Part shown: positions 16,544 to 25,512 of the stretch, piece after piece
Position numbering within the stretch: position 1 is the stretch's first letter
How the letters are laid out: each line of letters starts with the position of its first letter
NCBI GenBank assembly: GCA_004124535.1
Contig: SCKQ01000020.1
Span: 1-37,649 of the forward strand
Length of the DNA: 37,649 nucleotides
Direction of reading: 5' to 3'
From: Fidelibacterota bacterium
GTDB taxonomy: Bacteria > Marinisomatota > Marinisomatia > Marinisomatales > TCS55
Translations under genes and position numbers: made by a program
The notes under the pieces: generated by a model
What the model was told of the DNA's origin: nothing
The model's database searches: none
What the model saw: the letters and a program-made list of their open reading frames with translations, nothing else

Positions 16544-19261
16544 ATGCGTAGGATTGTAATTATCCTGACAATTTCTGCTTCACTTTATCCCTGTTTTGCT
16601 GGGATTAATGGCTCTGTTCGTATTGCAGCGATCAGAGTGTCCTTTATGGCAGATGAGACGCCCGGCACCACAGGAAATGGTTCATTCCTGTTAAATGCTG
16701 TTATTGATACTTGCGGTAAGTACACAATCGACCCTGTGCCTCACGATCGATCCTATTTCGAGTCTCAGTTAGTAGCTGTAAATAATTATTATCGCTCGGT
16801 TTCTTATGGGAAATTTGGCCTGGACCTTAATCTGTCTACTGTATTTCCTCAAACTGACGATGGCAGTTATATATTACCCGAAAAGATGGATTATTATCAT
16901 CCCTATAATCAGACTGACCTGCATGATCAACGAGTAACTGAATTATTTCGCGATGCTATAGAGACAGCCTACAATAATGATGAGATTGATTTTTCAAATT
17001 ATGATCATGTTGTGGTTTTCCATGCCGGCATAGGCCAAGATTTTTCCTTACCATTTTTAGACCCTACCCCAGAGGATATACCTTCAACATTTATTGATGG
17101 TGATATGTTGCAGGAATATGTTGGTGGAGTGCTACAATTTGGTACAGCTACAATAAATCAGGGTATCATTTTACCAGAGACCCAGAATCATTTATTCTAT
17201 CAAGAGTCTGAAAATATTTTCCTCAATACTGAGGAACCATGTGACTACCAATATGGGCTAACTGGTACATTTGCATTAATGTTGGGTTTTGCAATTGGAT
17301 TACCGCCTCTGTGGGATACGAATTCAGGGCAGAGCGGCATCGGCATTTTTGGTCTCATGGACCAAGGGTCAAATAATGGTCGCGGACTAATACCATCTCC
17401 ACCCGATGCATGGAGTAGAAAATTCGCAGGTTGGGAATTGCCTTTGATATTAACACCATCTATAATGATCAATCTACCGAGCCGATCTGAGGATAACTTG
17501 GTGCAAATCCCAATCAATGAAACTGAATATTTTCTGATTGAGAATAGAACGAACTGGTACCAAGGAAATATGTATATTGATTCGACCCGCTATCTTATCT
17601 ATAAGAAAACTGAGCGATACCCGCCTTTTGTTGAAGTTCTTTTTGATTCAGTTGCGATTGAAAAGGATGAGAATGGGGTGGTTACTGCAATCCCGGATTA
17701 TGACCTGGGATTACCGGCATCCGGTCTATTGATCTGGCATATAGATGAAAATAAAATTTTTAGTGGCCTAGATAATTACCTTGTAAATGGTGATCGCGCA
17801 AATAGAGGGGTGGATTTGGAAGAAGCGGATGGTGCCCAGGATATTGGTTTTCCCTCAATTTTTCTTTTTTCTGATCCATCAGCGGGATATTTCGGTGATG
17901 TATGGTTCAAAGGGAATCCAGAATATGAACGTGCTAATCCAAGCATGGAGGGACTTGCGCCTGAATTTGGCACGTTCACTTATCCAAGTACCGTATCCAA
18001 TGAAGGTGCATCAACGTTCATAACTATTGGCGACATTAGTTTCCAAGCGGATACGATGAGTTTTACCATTTACAGTTCATTACTGGCGGATGGTTTTCCG
18101 GATACTTCACTTCACATTGGGTTAGTTTATGATTTTGATAATGATGGTGTTATGGAAATCGTAGGAGGAAAAGACAGTGTTTGGTTTGCCCAGGATGAAG
18201 ACGTTTTAAATGAACAGTATTTCTATTCGACAAATAATGAGGTATATGACTTTGCGGTTGGCGATTTTGACGGTTCAAACCAGTTGTTGATTTTTGAACG
18301 AGACAGCACCACATCCTTTGTATTTCATTTTGTGTGGGATGCAAACCAAAAGGATATGATTTTACAGTCAACAAATAGTTTTACTGCCCATACAATTTTG
18401 TTTGTAAATGATACTTTGGGGAATCACCAATATTTACAAAAACCGAATGAAAGGTTTGTATCAACTTGGATAATTAATAAGGATGGTTATATCGATAGTA
18501 TAAATCAGGTTTCATTACTCTCAGCAGCTGATTTAAATCTCGATGGTGAGGGTGAATATTTGTATATAGACTACCAATTAGTAGACATACCAAACTTTTA
18601 TGGAGCATTAGAGGCAAAACATATGAATGGAGTCACTGTCTCAGGTTTTCCTTTATATCATTATCCTCGTGGTCAAACAGCGTTAATAAAAAATTTATAT
18701 GGCGATGATCATCCCGAAATTGTAGTTCGGAATGATAATGGGGAAATAATAGTCATCAATTGGCAGGGACAGGTTGAATATCGTTTAACGGATTATGGAG
18801 ACCTTGTATGCTTGAGTGAATATGATGGTCGGAATGCCATTGTCACTGCATCGGCCATTTGGTTTTTTGATGAGGTCAGCGAAAATCATGGCAATGAATG
18901 GACGTCAACCCACCATGACTTTGGCAACACGCGAACTCTTCATTTGAATATTTCCAAGCGCATTCCTGACTCTGCATTGATCGATAAAGGTAAGACATAT
19001 GCTTATCCCAACCCGGTCTATGATGATCATGTTTATTTCCGTGTTGCTGTAGAATCAGCTGAGCGGATTGAAATTATGATCTATGATTTGGCAGGATATT
19101 TCATCAAACAGATCAATTTTGAGGGACCTCTAAAAGGTGCAATTGAGGAAAAAAGTTGGCGTGTGGGAGATATTGAACCAGGCGTTTATTTTGCGAATGT
19201 AACCGCTTGGAGTGGCGATCAATCTGAAACAAAAGTTTTGAAAGTCGCAGTCATACACTAA
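16544..19261 (+). CDS. Catalytically dead M6-type peptidase homologue with T9SS sorting domain
   Basis: The 905-residue protein has a signal peptide (about residues 1-19), an M6 (immune inhibitor A-like) domain to about residue 340, an FG-GAP-like propeller region at about 520-800 with loops such as 'YDFDNDGVMEIVGG', and a C-terminal T9SS type A sorting domain from about 820 ('YPNPVYDD...IMIYDLAG'). The M6 core is recognisable by 'GFAIGLPPLWDT' and 'IGIFGLMDQGS', but the HEFGH motif reads L245-M-L-G-F249 and the third ligand Asp is P255. All zinc ligands and the catalytic Glu are therefore gone, with the fold apparently kept. It lies between a PorV-like gene and an outer-membrane peptidase-barrel gene. 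A binding or structural surface role is inference. Confidence 0.8.
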   Translation: MRRIVIILTISASLYPCFAGINGSVRIAAIRVSFMADETPGTTGNGSFLLNAVIDTCGKYTIDPVPHDRSYFESQLVAVNNYYRSVSYGKFGLDLNLSTVFPQTDDGSYILPEKMDYYHPYNQTDLHDQRVTELFRDAIETAYNNDEIDFSNYDHVVVFHAGIGQDFSLPFLDPTPEDIPSTFIDGDMLQEYVGGVLQFGTATINQGIILPETQNHLFYQESENIFLNTEEPCDYQYGLTGTFALMLGFAIGLPPLWDTNSGQSGIGIFGLMDQGSNNGRGLIPSPPDAWSRKFAGWELPLILTPSIMINLPSRSEDNLVQIPINETEYFLIENRTNWYQGNMYIDSTRYLIYKKTERYPPFVEVLFDSVAIEKDENGVVTAIPDYDLGLPASGLLIWHIDENKIFSGLDNYLVNGDRANRGVDLEEADGAQDIGFPSIFLFSDPSAGYFGDVWFKGNPEYERANPSMEGLAPEFGTFTYPSTVSNEGASTFITIGDISFQADTMSFTIYSSLLADGFPDTSLHIGLVYDFDNDGVMEIVGGKDSVWFAQDEDVLNEQYFYSTNNEVYDFAVGDFDGSNQLLIFERDSTTSFVFHFVWDANQKDMILQSTNSFTAHTILFVNDTLGNHQYLQKPNERFVSTWIINKDGYIDSINQVSLLSAADLNLDGEGEYLYIDYQLVDIPNFYGALEAKHMNGVTVSGFPLYHYPRGQTALIKNLYGDDHPEIVVRNDNGEIIVINWQGQVEYRLTDYGDLVCLSEYDGRNAIVTASAIWFFDEVSENHGNEWTSTHHDFGNTRTLHLNISKRIPDSALIDKGKTYAYPNPVYDDHVYFRVAVESAERIEIMIYDLAGYFIKQINFEGPLKGAIEEKSWRVGDIEPGVYFANVTAWSGDQSETKVLKVAVIH

Positions 19262-22221
19262 TGGTTATTTTACGGGTAATACCGCTTTATCTGCTGTTAT
19301 CGTGCCTAGTGATTGGTCAGGATTATTATAATCACCCTGAAATAGACTGGAAGACATTCGAAACCGATCATTTTCAAATCCATTTTTATGAGGGTAGTGA
19401 AGGCACTGCCAGAGAGGGTGCGTTTGTCGCTGAAAAAATTTACCCATTTGTTACCCAGCTTTATGAATACGAGCCAGCGGAGAAAACGGATATTGTTTTT
19501 CTCGATACGGATGACATCTCCAACGGTGCAGCTTACTACTACGATAATAAAATACTTATTTGGGCATCTCCTATGGATTTTGAATTGCGGGGCAGCCATC
19601 GCTGGTTACAAAATGTCATCACCCATGAATTCACTCACATTGTTTCTATGCAAAAATCGATGAAAGCAGGATTGCGATTTCCAGGAGCCTACCTACAATG
19701 GATCGGATATGAAGATGAAAAGCGGAAGGATGTGTTATATGGTTATCCCAATACGATGGTGAGCTATGCTATCCCTGGGACTAGTGTTCCACCGTGGTTG
19801 GCCGAAGGTACTGCTCAATACATGTATGAGGGCGCTGACTGGGATAATTGGGATACACATCGAGATATGATTCTGCGCGATAGGGTGATGCATAATAACT
19901 TATTAACCCTTACCGAAATGAACACGTTCGGGAAGAGTGGAATTGGTAATGAATCCACCTATAACGCCGGATATAAGCTTTGCCGTTTTATTGCACTTTC
20001 TTATGGAGCTGATAAATTAAAGGAAATCGTATTGGCACTTTCTTCACCACTGCAATTCTCGGTCAGTAGTGCTATTGAAAAAGCAATCGGGATCTCTGGA
20101 AATGAATTATATGATCTTTATAAGGAAAGCCTGGAAAACGGGTATGATTATTTAACACAATCTATGCGGTCTACAGAAGTGCAGGGCAGGATAATTGCAG
20201 GAAAGGGAACGGCCAATCTTCATCCAGTCTGGTCACCGAATGGAAATCATATTGCCTATCTTTCAAATGAGGAAAATGATTTTTTTGGGCAGACGGATCT
20301 TTTTGTATATGATCTGGAAGCCAATAATGCTGAGAATATCCAATCTGGTGTTGTTTCGGCCCCCACATGGAATAATAATGGTTCAACCATATATTATGCG
20401 AAAAAAGCAAAATATCCCAATAAGCAGGGATCCAAATACTTTGACCTATACGAATATGACTTGAATACGGAACAAGAAACACGCCTGACAAAAGATTCCC
20501 GTGCTTTTTCTCCGTGTTTTATATCCAAAGATAGTACGCTGATATACCTAGCAACACATGATGGTGGGCAGAATATTTATCGTATCGATCTCAAATCCCG
20601 TAAAACACAACGACTTACAAATTTTGAAGATCGCAGGATGCTCAGCAGTTTGGCCTATGATGAGGAAAAGAATAGAATATTATTTGATGTTACCAGAAAT
20701 CACTTTCGCGATATTGCTTATTTATCGCTAGGTGATTCGACGCTTGGTCTTGTTTTTTCGAATGGGGAATGGGACGAGAGGGATATCAATATTTCAGCAG
20801 GACAGCTTATTTATTCAGATGACCGTTCCGGCGTTTTCAATCTATACGTAATTGATGAGAAAACTATGACTGGCGGATATATCACGAATGTTATGGGCGG
20901 TGCGTTTATGCCTGCTGTAAATATTACCGGTCAGGTAGTGTATTCTCTTTATGAGAATGGATCATATAAAATAGCTATCCTGGATAGTGCTGTTTTCCTG
21001 GACCAAAAAACTGTAGGCTATGATCCTGACTACTGGCAACGGAATTCAGGACTTGCGGAGCCAATTATTGCACAGGTTGATCTACCTGCCGAATCCTATG
21101 AGGATGATTTTACTACCATGTTCGTGAGTCCAAAAATAATGGGTGATTATCAGACGATCAAGTTGGGTTGGTATTTCTTTTCAAATGAAATTCTTGATCG
21201 TTTAAGTCTTTTTGGCGGTGCTTCCATGAATACAGCAAAAGATTTGGACCTGTTTTTTATTTTTGAATTTCGGCGATTATATCCAACTTTATTTGCTGAG
21301 GTATTTTATTTAACCAGGAATATCCAGGAAAAAAATCAGTATTCTGTATATCCATTGGATGATCGTCTACGGTTTCGTCTAATTCAATTTGATGGTGGGT
21401 TGCGATTTCCTTTGTTTGGTCTAGGAAAACTAGAATTATTTTCTTCTTGGCAACAATATAGAGCATTTATCAAAGAGACCGTAGAGGGCATCCAAGGATT
21501 GGAAGCAGGCCTGGCCTATGATTATTACAAAGGATTTATTTCTGGTGTCAGATTATCGGTTAATGGTGTCAAACGATTAGTGGATAGTGATATTAATCCT
21601 TCCAGGGGATTTAAGTTGGATGTAGATATTACTTATGAAAAAAATAATTTTATTAAAGGGTTGGACCTTTCCGATGCAGGAACATTAGTACCGAATTGGG
21701 CGAATAATGATCTTTGGCGAATGCAGCAATCAAGTTCTTTGTTCATTACCATTCCTGCTACCAACCGTATGACAATTAGTCTGGAGTCAATTGCTGGAAC
21801 CATCAGCAATGTAGAAGCGGATTCTTTTTTTCATTTTTTCGCTGGTGGACTAAATGGTCTGAAAGGATATCCTTTTTACAGTATTGAAGGAAAGTCCATC
21901 GCTATTGCAACGGGGACGCTAAGAGTACCAATTTTCCGCGAAAAACATATACCATTGGGCTGGTTTATTATGCAAAACAGCACGCTAGGTTTCATCGGAC
22001 AAATTGGGGATGCCTGGATCCGGAGCATTGATGAACCAAACTGGTTACGTTCGGTGGGAATTCAATGGCGAATTAATGGGTTTTCCTTTTATAATTTCCC
22101 GACTGCTATTGGATTAGAATTACACCGAGGATTGGATACATTCCCGCGACAAATAAATAATAAAAGTGTAACTTATGGTCAGGAACAACGGTTTTACCTG
22201 ACTATCTTATTTGGATTTTGA
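19261..22221 (+). CDS. Peptidase MA-like metalloprotease fused to TolB-type propeller and BamA-like barrel
   Basis: The 986-residue protein has three modules. After a signal peptide comes a gluzincin domain of the peptidase MA type with H122-E-F-T-H126 and the third ligand E182 in 'PPWLAEGTAQYM'; this active site looks intact. About residues 310-590 hold WD40/TolB-like propeller repeats ('LHPVWSPNGNHIAYLSNEEND', 'IYRIDLKSRKTQRLTNFEDRR'). The last 360 residues are a barrel with the surface-antigen pattern 'GGLNGLKGYPFYSIEGKS', ending in 'RFYLTILFGF', a classic final-Phe signal. It is thus an outer-membrane-anchored protease. The ATG overlaps the stop of the pseudo-M6 gene by one base, which suggests coupled production. 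Substrate unknown. Confidence 0.82.
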   Translation: MVILRVIPLYLLLSCLVIGQDYYNHPEIDWKTFETDHFQIHFYEGSEGTAREGAFVAEKIYPFVTQLYEYEPAEKTDIVFLDTDDISNGAAYYYDNKILIWASPMDFELRGSHRWLQNVITHEFTHIVSMQKSMKAGLRFPGAYLQWIGYEDEKRKDVLYGYPNTMVSYAIPGTSVPPWLAEGTAQYMYEGADWDNWDTHRDMILRDRVMHNNLLTLTEMNTFGKSGIGNESTYNAGYKLCRFIALSYGADKLKEIVLALSSPLQFSVSSAIEKAIGISGNELYDLYKESLENGYDYLTQSMRSTEVQGRIIAGKGTANLHPVWSPNGNHIAYLSNEENDFFGQTDLFVYDLEANNAENIQSGVVSAPTWNNNGSTIYYAKKAKYPNKQGSKYFDLYEYDLNTEQETRLTKDSRAFSPCFISKDSTLIYLATHDGGQNIYRIDLKSRKTQRLTNFEDRRMLSSLAYDEEKNRILFDVTRNHFRDIAYLSLGDSTLGLVFSNGEWDERDINISAGQLIYSDDRSGVFNLYVIDEKTMTGGYITNVMGGAFMPAVNITGQVVYSLYENGSYKIAILDSAVFLDQKTVGYDPDYWQRNSGLAEPIIAQVDLPAESYEDDFTTMFVSPKIMGDYQTIKLGWYFFSNEILDRLSLFGGASMNTAKDLDLFFIFEFRRLYPTLFAEVFYLTRNIQEKNQYSVYPLDDRLRFRLIQFDGGLRFPLFGLGKLELFSSWQQYRAFIKETVEGIQGLEAGLAYDYYKGFISGVRLSVNGVKRLVDSDINPSRGFKLDVDITYEKNNFIKGLDLSDAGTLVPNWANNDLWRMQQSSSLFITIPATNRMTISLESIAGTISNVEADSFFHFFAGGLNGLKGYPFYSIEGKSIAIATGTLRVPIFREKHIPLGWFIMQNSTLGFIGQIGDAWIRSIDEPNWLRSVGIQWRINGFSFYNFPTAIGLELHRGLDTFPRQINNKSVTYGQEQRFYLTILFGF

Positions 22222-22225
22222 TAAC

Positions 22226-23161
22226 ATGAGGTATTTATTAATCATTTTTGCAGTGACCAGTTACTTAAGTGCTAATGATCTGTATAACCTTGATAGCCGA
22301 TTTCTACCAGTGCTTTCAACGAATTTCTTTTTCCTGGATCAAGATTCGTTGCCTGCTTCACCAGAAATGGTCGAGCCAGAGGATTCTCTAGTTGTTTATC
22401 CAGCGCGGCCAATGCTTTATTCCTTAATTCTGCCCGGTGCCGGTCAATGGTATAATAAATCACCGGCATGGAAAATTGGATTATTCGCAGGTATTGAAGC
22501 GGCTTCTATTTTCAGTGGATTACAATGGCGAAAAGAAGCCGAAGATATTCGTCTAAAATATGAAATATTCGCAGATCAGAACTGGGATTTGGAAACATGG
22601 GTATTTAATACCTTAAATACTCCCATAGGAAACTATGCTGACGTACATATAAATGGTACCCATAAACTAATCCTGGTTTTATCAGGCAGCCTGGCTGAGC
22701 AATACGGGAACTACGTTTCTTCTGATTCATTAGAGAATAACGCTCATTGGGTTTATACGGGTGAAGTAAACGTACTTAGAGATAGAGATTTCTACGAGAA
22801 TATAGGGAAATATGACCAATTTGTCGGCGGCTGGATTGATTGTTATGGCCTGGCAAATAACCAACTATGGTTTGAAGTAGAGAAAGATGTGGGCGACAGT
22901 ACGGAGATAATTATTTCTACTCCAAATAAAGAGAATTACGTCAATCAAAGAGGACGTTCAAATGATTACCTGAATATGGCGAAATACGCTGTAAGTGCGG
23001 TCATGTTTAACCATGTGATCAGTGCATTGGAAGCTGTGTGGTCTACCCAAATTAGAAACAGAACAAAAAAAGAACGAAAAGTCCAGACCAACGTAGGATT
23101 ATTATATAATCAACATGCAAAATATGGCGTTGGAGGGATTGCGGTATCACTACATTGGTAA
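22226..23161 (+). CDS. DUF5683-like envelope protein
   Basis: The 311-residue protein begins with a signal peptide ('RYLLIIFAVTSYLSA') and contains the segment 'RPMLYSLILPGAGQWYNKSPAWKIGLFAG' near residue 80, characteristic of DUF5683-type proteins of the FCB group, which have hydrophobic segments and lie near outer-membrane genes. A second hydrophobic stretch is near residue 260 ('MAKYAVSAVMFNHVISALEAV'), and the end 'VGGIAVSLHW' looks like a final beta strand. I use ATG 22226, four bases after the previous stop, not the TTG at 22211. The function is not known. Its end overlaps the bamD start by seven bases. Confidence 0.6.
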   Translation: MRYLLIIFAVTSYLSANDLYNLDSRFLPVLSTNFFFLDQDSLPASPEMVEPEDSLVVYPARPMLYSLILPGAGQWYNKSPAWKIGLFAGIEAASIFSGLQWRKEAEDIRLKYEIFADQNWDLETWVFNTLNTPIGNYADVHINGTHKLILVLSGSLAEQYGNYVSSDSLENNAHWVYTGEVNVLRDRDFYENIGKYDQFVGGWIDCYGLANNQLWFEVEKDVGDSTEIIISTPNKENYVNQRGRSNDYLNMAKYAVSAVMFNHVISALEAVWSTQIRNRTKKERKVQTNVGLLYNQHAKYGVGGIAVSLHW

Positions 23162-23910
23162 GAAAATATTATCTGTATCTAATTTTTATCACCTTAAGTT
23201 TGTTTTGGGGATGTGCTTCCTTTCAATCACAACAGGAAGAGGATATTGAAGTGCAATTTGAGCAAGCGAAGAAATTCCTTGATAAGAAGAAGTATTTGCG
23301 TGCCCAGGAGGAATTTAATAATCTGGTGATTAGAGGCACCCATACTGACCTTGGTGATGATGCGCAATTCTACCTAGCGGAATCATATTATTTGAATAAA
23401 GAATATCTTTTGGCGATTGCTGAATATGACCGACTCATTAGGCGTATGGGATTTAGTCCGTATGTAGAAAAGGCTCGCTGGCGAGTGTGTCAAAGTTATG
23501 TGAAAGAGTCACCCAAATACTATAAAGATCAGACCAATACGGAAAAAGCATTGAGTAAGCTACAGGAGTTCCTTGATGATTATTCGAATTCAGAATACAG
23601 AGAAGAAGCGAAGGGACTGATTGATGAATTGCGCAATAAATTGGCCAGGAAGGAATATGCAACCGGTGTTCTCTACATAAAAATGGAGGAATACCAATCG
23701 GCAATTATGGCATTTGAGGGTTTAATCGATAATTACTATGATACAGATATACTGGAAATGGGACATGTTGGTATTATTCGCTGCTACAGTAAAATGAAGA
23801 AAAAGAAAGAAGCGGAACAATACTTCGCTGAACACGAGAGTCAAATAATTTCGACTGATTTACGGCAGGATGCATTAAGCTATATTCAAAAAATAAAAAC
23901 TCCCGATTAG
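23155..23910 (+). CDS. bamD: Outer-membrane assembly lipoprotein BamD
   Basis: BamD is the TPR lipoprotein of the BAM complex that inserts barrels into the outer membrane. The 251-residue product has a lipoprotein signal ending in L-F-W-G-C, then TPR helices: 'QFEQAKKFLDKKKYLRAQEEFNNLV', 'DDAQFYLAESYYLNKEYLLAIAEYDRLIRR' and 'ALSKLQEFLDDYSNSEYREEAK'. Repeat order and length match BamD. The start is TTG at 23155, overlapping the previous gene; no ATG gives the signal peptide. A barrel-fusion gene and a PorV-like gene lie upstream. The nadD gene follows directly. Confidence 0.88.
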   Translation: MVRKYYLYLIFITLSLFWGCASFQSQQEEDIEVQFEQAKKFLDKKKYLRAQEEFNNLVIRGTHTDLGDDAQFYLAESYYLNKEYLLAIAEYDRLIRRMGFSPYVEKARWRVCQSYVKESPKYYKDQTNTEKALSKLQEFLDDYSNSEYREEAKGLIDELRNKLARKEYATGVLYIKMEEYQSAIMAFEGLIDNYYDTDILEMGHVGIIRCYSKMKKKKEAEQYFAEHESQIISTDLRQDALSYIQKIKTPD

Positions 23911-24501
23911 GTGTCTAGGCGAAAAAAGATTTGTTTGTTTGGTGGTACATTCGATCCACCGCACATTGGGCATCTGCTTGTTGCTCAGACAATTTTTGAA
24001 GCTGAAAATTTTGATAAAATTGTTTTTATTCCTACATTTAAAACTCCGGGGAAAAATAATATTACCGATATAAAAGATCGCCTGGCCATGTTAAGAATGG
24101 CTGTTATCAGTAATCCAAATTTTGAGATTAGTGATCTAGAAATTCAGAGAGGCGGTACCAGCTATACAATAGATACAATCAGGGAGTACAAAAGTGATCA
24201 AGATTGCGATTCTAGGGAATTGTACTATTTGATAGGTAGTGACTCACTGCAGATTTTTCATACCTGGAAAGAGCCAAGGGAAATCCTGGATGAATGTCAA
24301 GTTATTGTTGCCATAAGACCAGGGTTTCGTCCAAGTGATATATCAAATTGGATATTACGTAAGGTACGATTTGCCAGTATCCCGCGATTTGAAATATCTT
24401 CCTCAACGATCCGGTCGCGCTGGCAAGAAAATAAAACAATTCGCTACATGGTAACCCAGCCGGTATGGGAATATATTAATGACCACGGTATTTATAAGTG
24501 A
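23911..24501 (+). CDS. nadD: Nicotinate-nucleotide adenylyltransferase
   Basis: NadD transfers AMP from ATP to nicotinate mononucleotide in NAD synthesis. The 196-residue protein has the nucleotidyltransferase motif F10-G-G-T-F-D-P-P-H-I-G-H21 at the N-terminus and the second ATP-binding motif 'SSSTIRSRW' near residue 165, both intact. 'YYLIGSDSLQIFHTWKEP' in the middle is also typical of the family. GTG at 23911 is chosen because it is directly downstream of the bamD stop and four codons before the first conserved strand. Confidence 0.95.
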   Translation: MSRRKKICLFGGTFDPPHIGHLLVAQTIFEAENFDKIVFIPTFKTPGKNNITDIKDRLAMLRMAVISNPNFEISDLEIQRGGTSYTIDTIREYKSDQDCDSRELYYLIGSDSLQIFHTWKEPREILDECQVIVAIRPGFRPSDISNWILRKVRFASIPRFEISSSTIRSRWQENKTIRYMVTQPVWEYINDHGIYK

Positions 24502-24526
24502 TATGTGATAATTTTTCAGTGCTTTT

Positions 24527-25453
24527 GTGAGCATCGGATACACCTACTTGATTATCGGCAGCGTAATGTTATTTTATGGCGCCAATTGGATTGTAAAGGG
24601 TGGCAGTCAATTAGCAAAATATTTTGGTCTCTCGGCCATTGTGATTGGTTTAACTGTAGTTGCATTTGGCACGTCATTACCCGAGTTGGTCGTAAGCCTT
24701 GCAGCGGCACTTGAAGGATCATCTACTATCGCAGTTGGTAATGTTGTCGGATCAAATATTGCCAATGTTGGGCTGGTCCTGGGATTAAGTTCGCTTGTCT
24801 TTCCCCTAACCATGAAATTTGCCCAGGTAAAAATAGACCTGGTTATTTACATAATTGTATGTTTGCTTTTCACTTACTTTTGCGCGGATGGTGAGATAAT
24901 CCGCCTGGAAGGGCTGATCCTGTTCTCTTGTATAATAGCATATACCTGGTTTGCTATTACACATCCCGCAAAGAAAAAGGATCATGAAATTGGTCAAATA
25001 AACCCAAATGTATCTTTATCAAAATCATTATTACTGATCTTGTTCGGAATCCTGTTGCTTTCTTTTGGTGCAAATATATTTATCACTGGTGCGATCGATA
25101 TCGCACGTTATTTTGGTATAAGCGAAATAGTTATTGGTATGACTATTGTTGCCCTGGGTACTTCCTTACCAGAACTTGCTACTTCGGTCATTGCTTCATT
25201 TCGAAAAGAAAGTGCGATATCTATCGGTAATATCATTGGTTCCAATTTATTTAATCTACTATCAGTAATTGGACTTGTTTCAATGATAAGTCCACTGGAA
25301 TCGCCAGTAGAAATCATACACTTTGAAATACCCTATATGATCGTTTATGGATTGATTTTAATCCCCATTGGTCTAATGCCCCAGCCTATCCACCGGGGAA
25401 CGGCGCTTTTACTGCTACTAGGTTATGGTGTGTTTATCTCCCAGATGTTTTAA
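24527..25453 (+). CDS. Na+/Ca2+ exchanger family (CaCA) protein, YrbG-like
   Basis: An integral membrane cation/calcium antiporter of about ten spans. The two inverted alpha repeats are clear: alpha-1 'VVAFGTSLPELVVSLAAALEGSSTIAVGNVVGSNIANVGLVLG' at about residues 43-86, and alpha-2 'IVALGTSLPELATSVIASFRKESAISIGNIIGSNLFNLLSVIG' at about 205-247. These hold the conserved Glu of PEL and the Asn of GSN that bind cations. The 308 residues match bacterial YrbG-type exchangers. The start is GTG at 24527. It follows nadD by 25 bases without obvious functional relation. Confidence 0.92.
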   Translation: MSIGYTYLIIGSVMLFYGANWIVKGGSQLAKYFGLSAIVIGLTVVAFGTSLPELVVSLAAALEGSSTIAVGNVVGSNIANVGLVLGLSSLVFPLTMKFAQVKIDLVIYIIVCLLFTYFCADGEIIRLEGLILFSCIIAYTWFAITHPAKKKDHEIGQINPNVSLSKSLLLILFGILLLSFGANIFITGAIDIARYFGISEIVIGMTIVALGTSLPELATSVIASFRKESAISIGNIIGSNLFNLLSVIGLVSMISPLESPVEIIHFEIPYMIVYGLILIPIGLMPQPIHRGTALLLLLGYGVFISQMF

Positions 25454-25494
25454 ATAGTGAATTCAATTATGTATTCATGGACAAGCGCTAACAC

Positions 25495-25507
25495 AAATCT
25501 TAGATTT
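25495..25507 (+). promoter_or_regulatory. Perfect inverted repeat upstream of ftsE
   Basis: AAATCT (25495-25500) and AGATTT (25502-25507) form a perfect six-base inverted repeat around one base, ending five bases before the ftsE ATG. The spacing is too tight for an RNA hairpin, so a protein-binding site is the only reading I can offer. It could be chance in AT-rich DNA. Confidence 0.2.
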
Positions 25508-25512
25508 AACGC

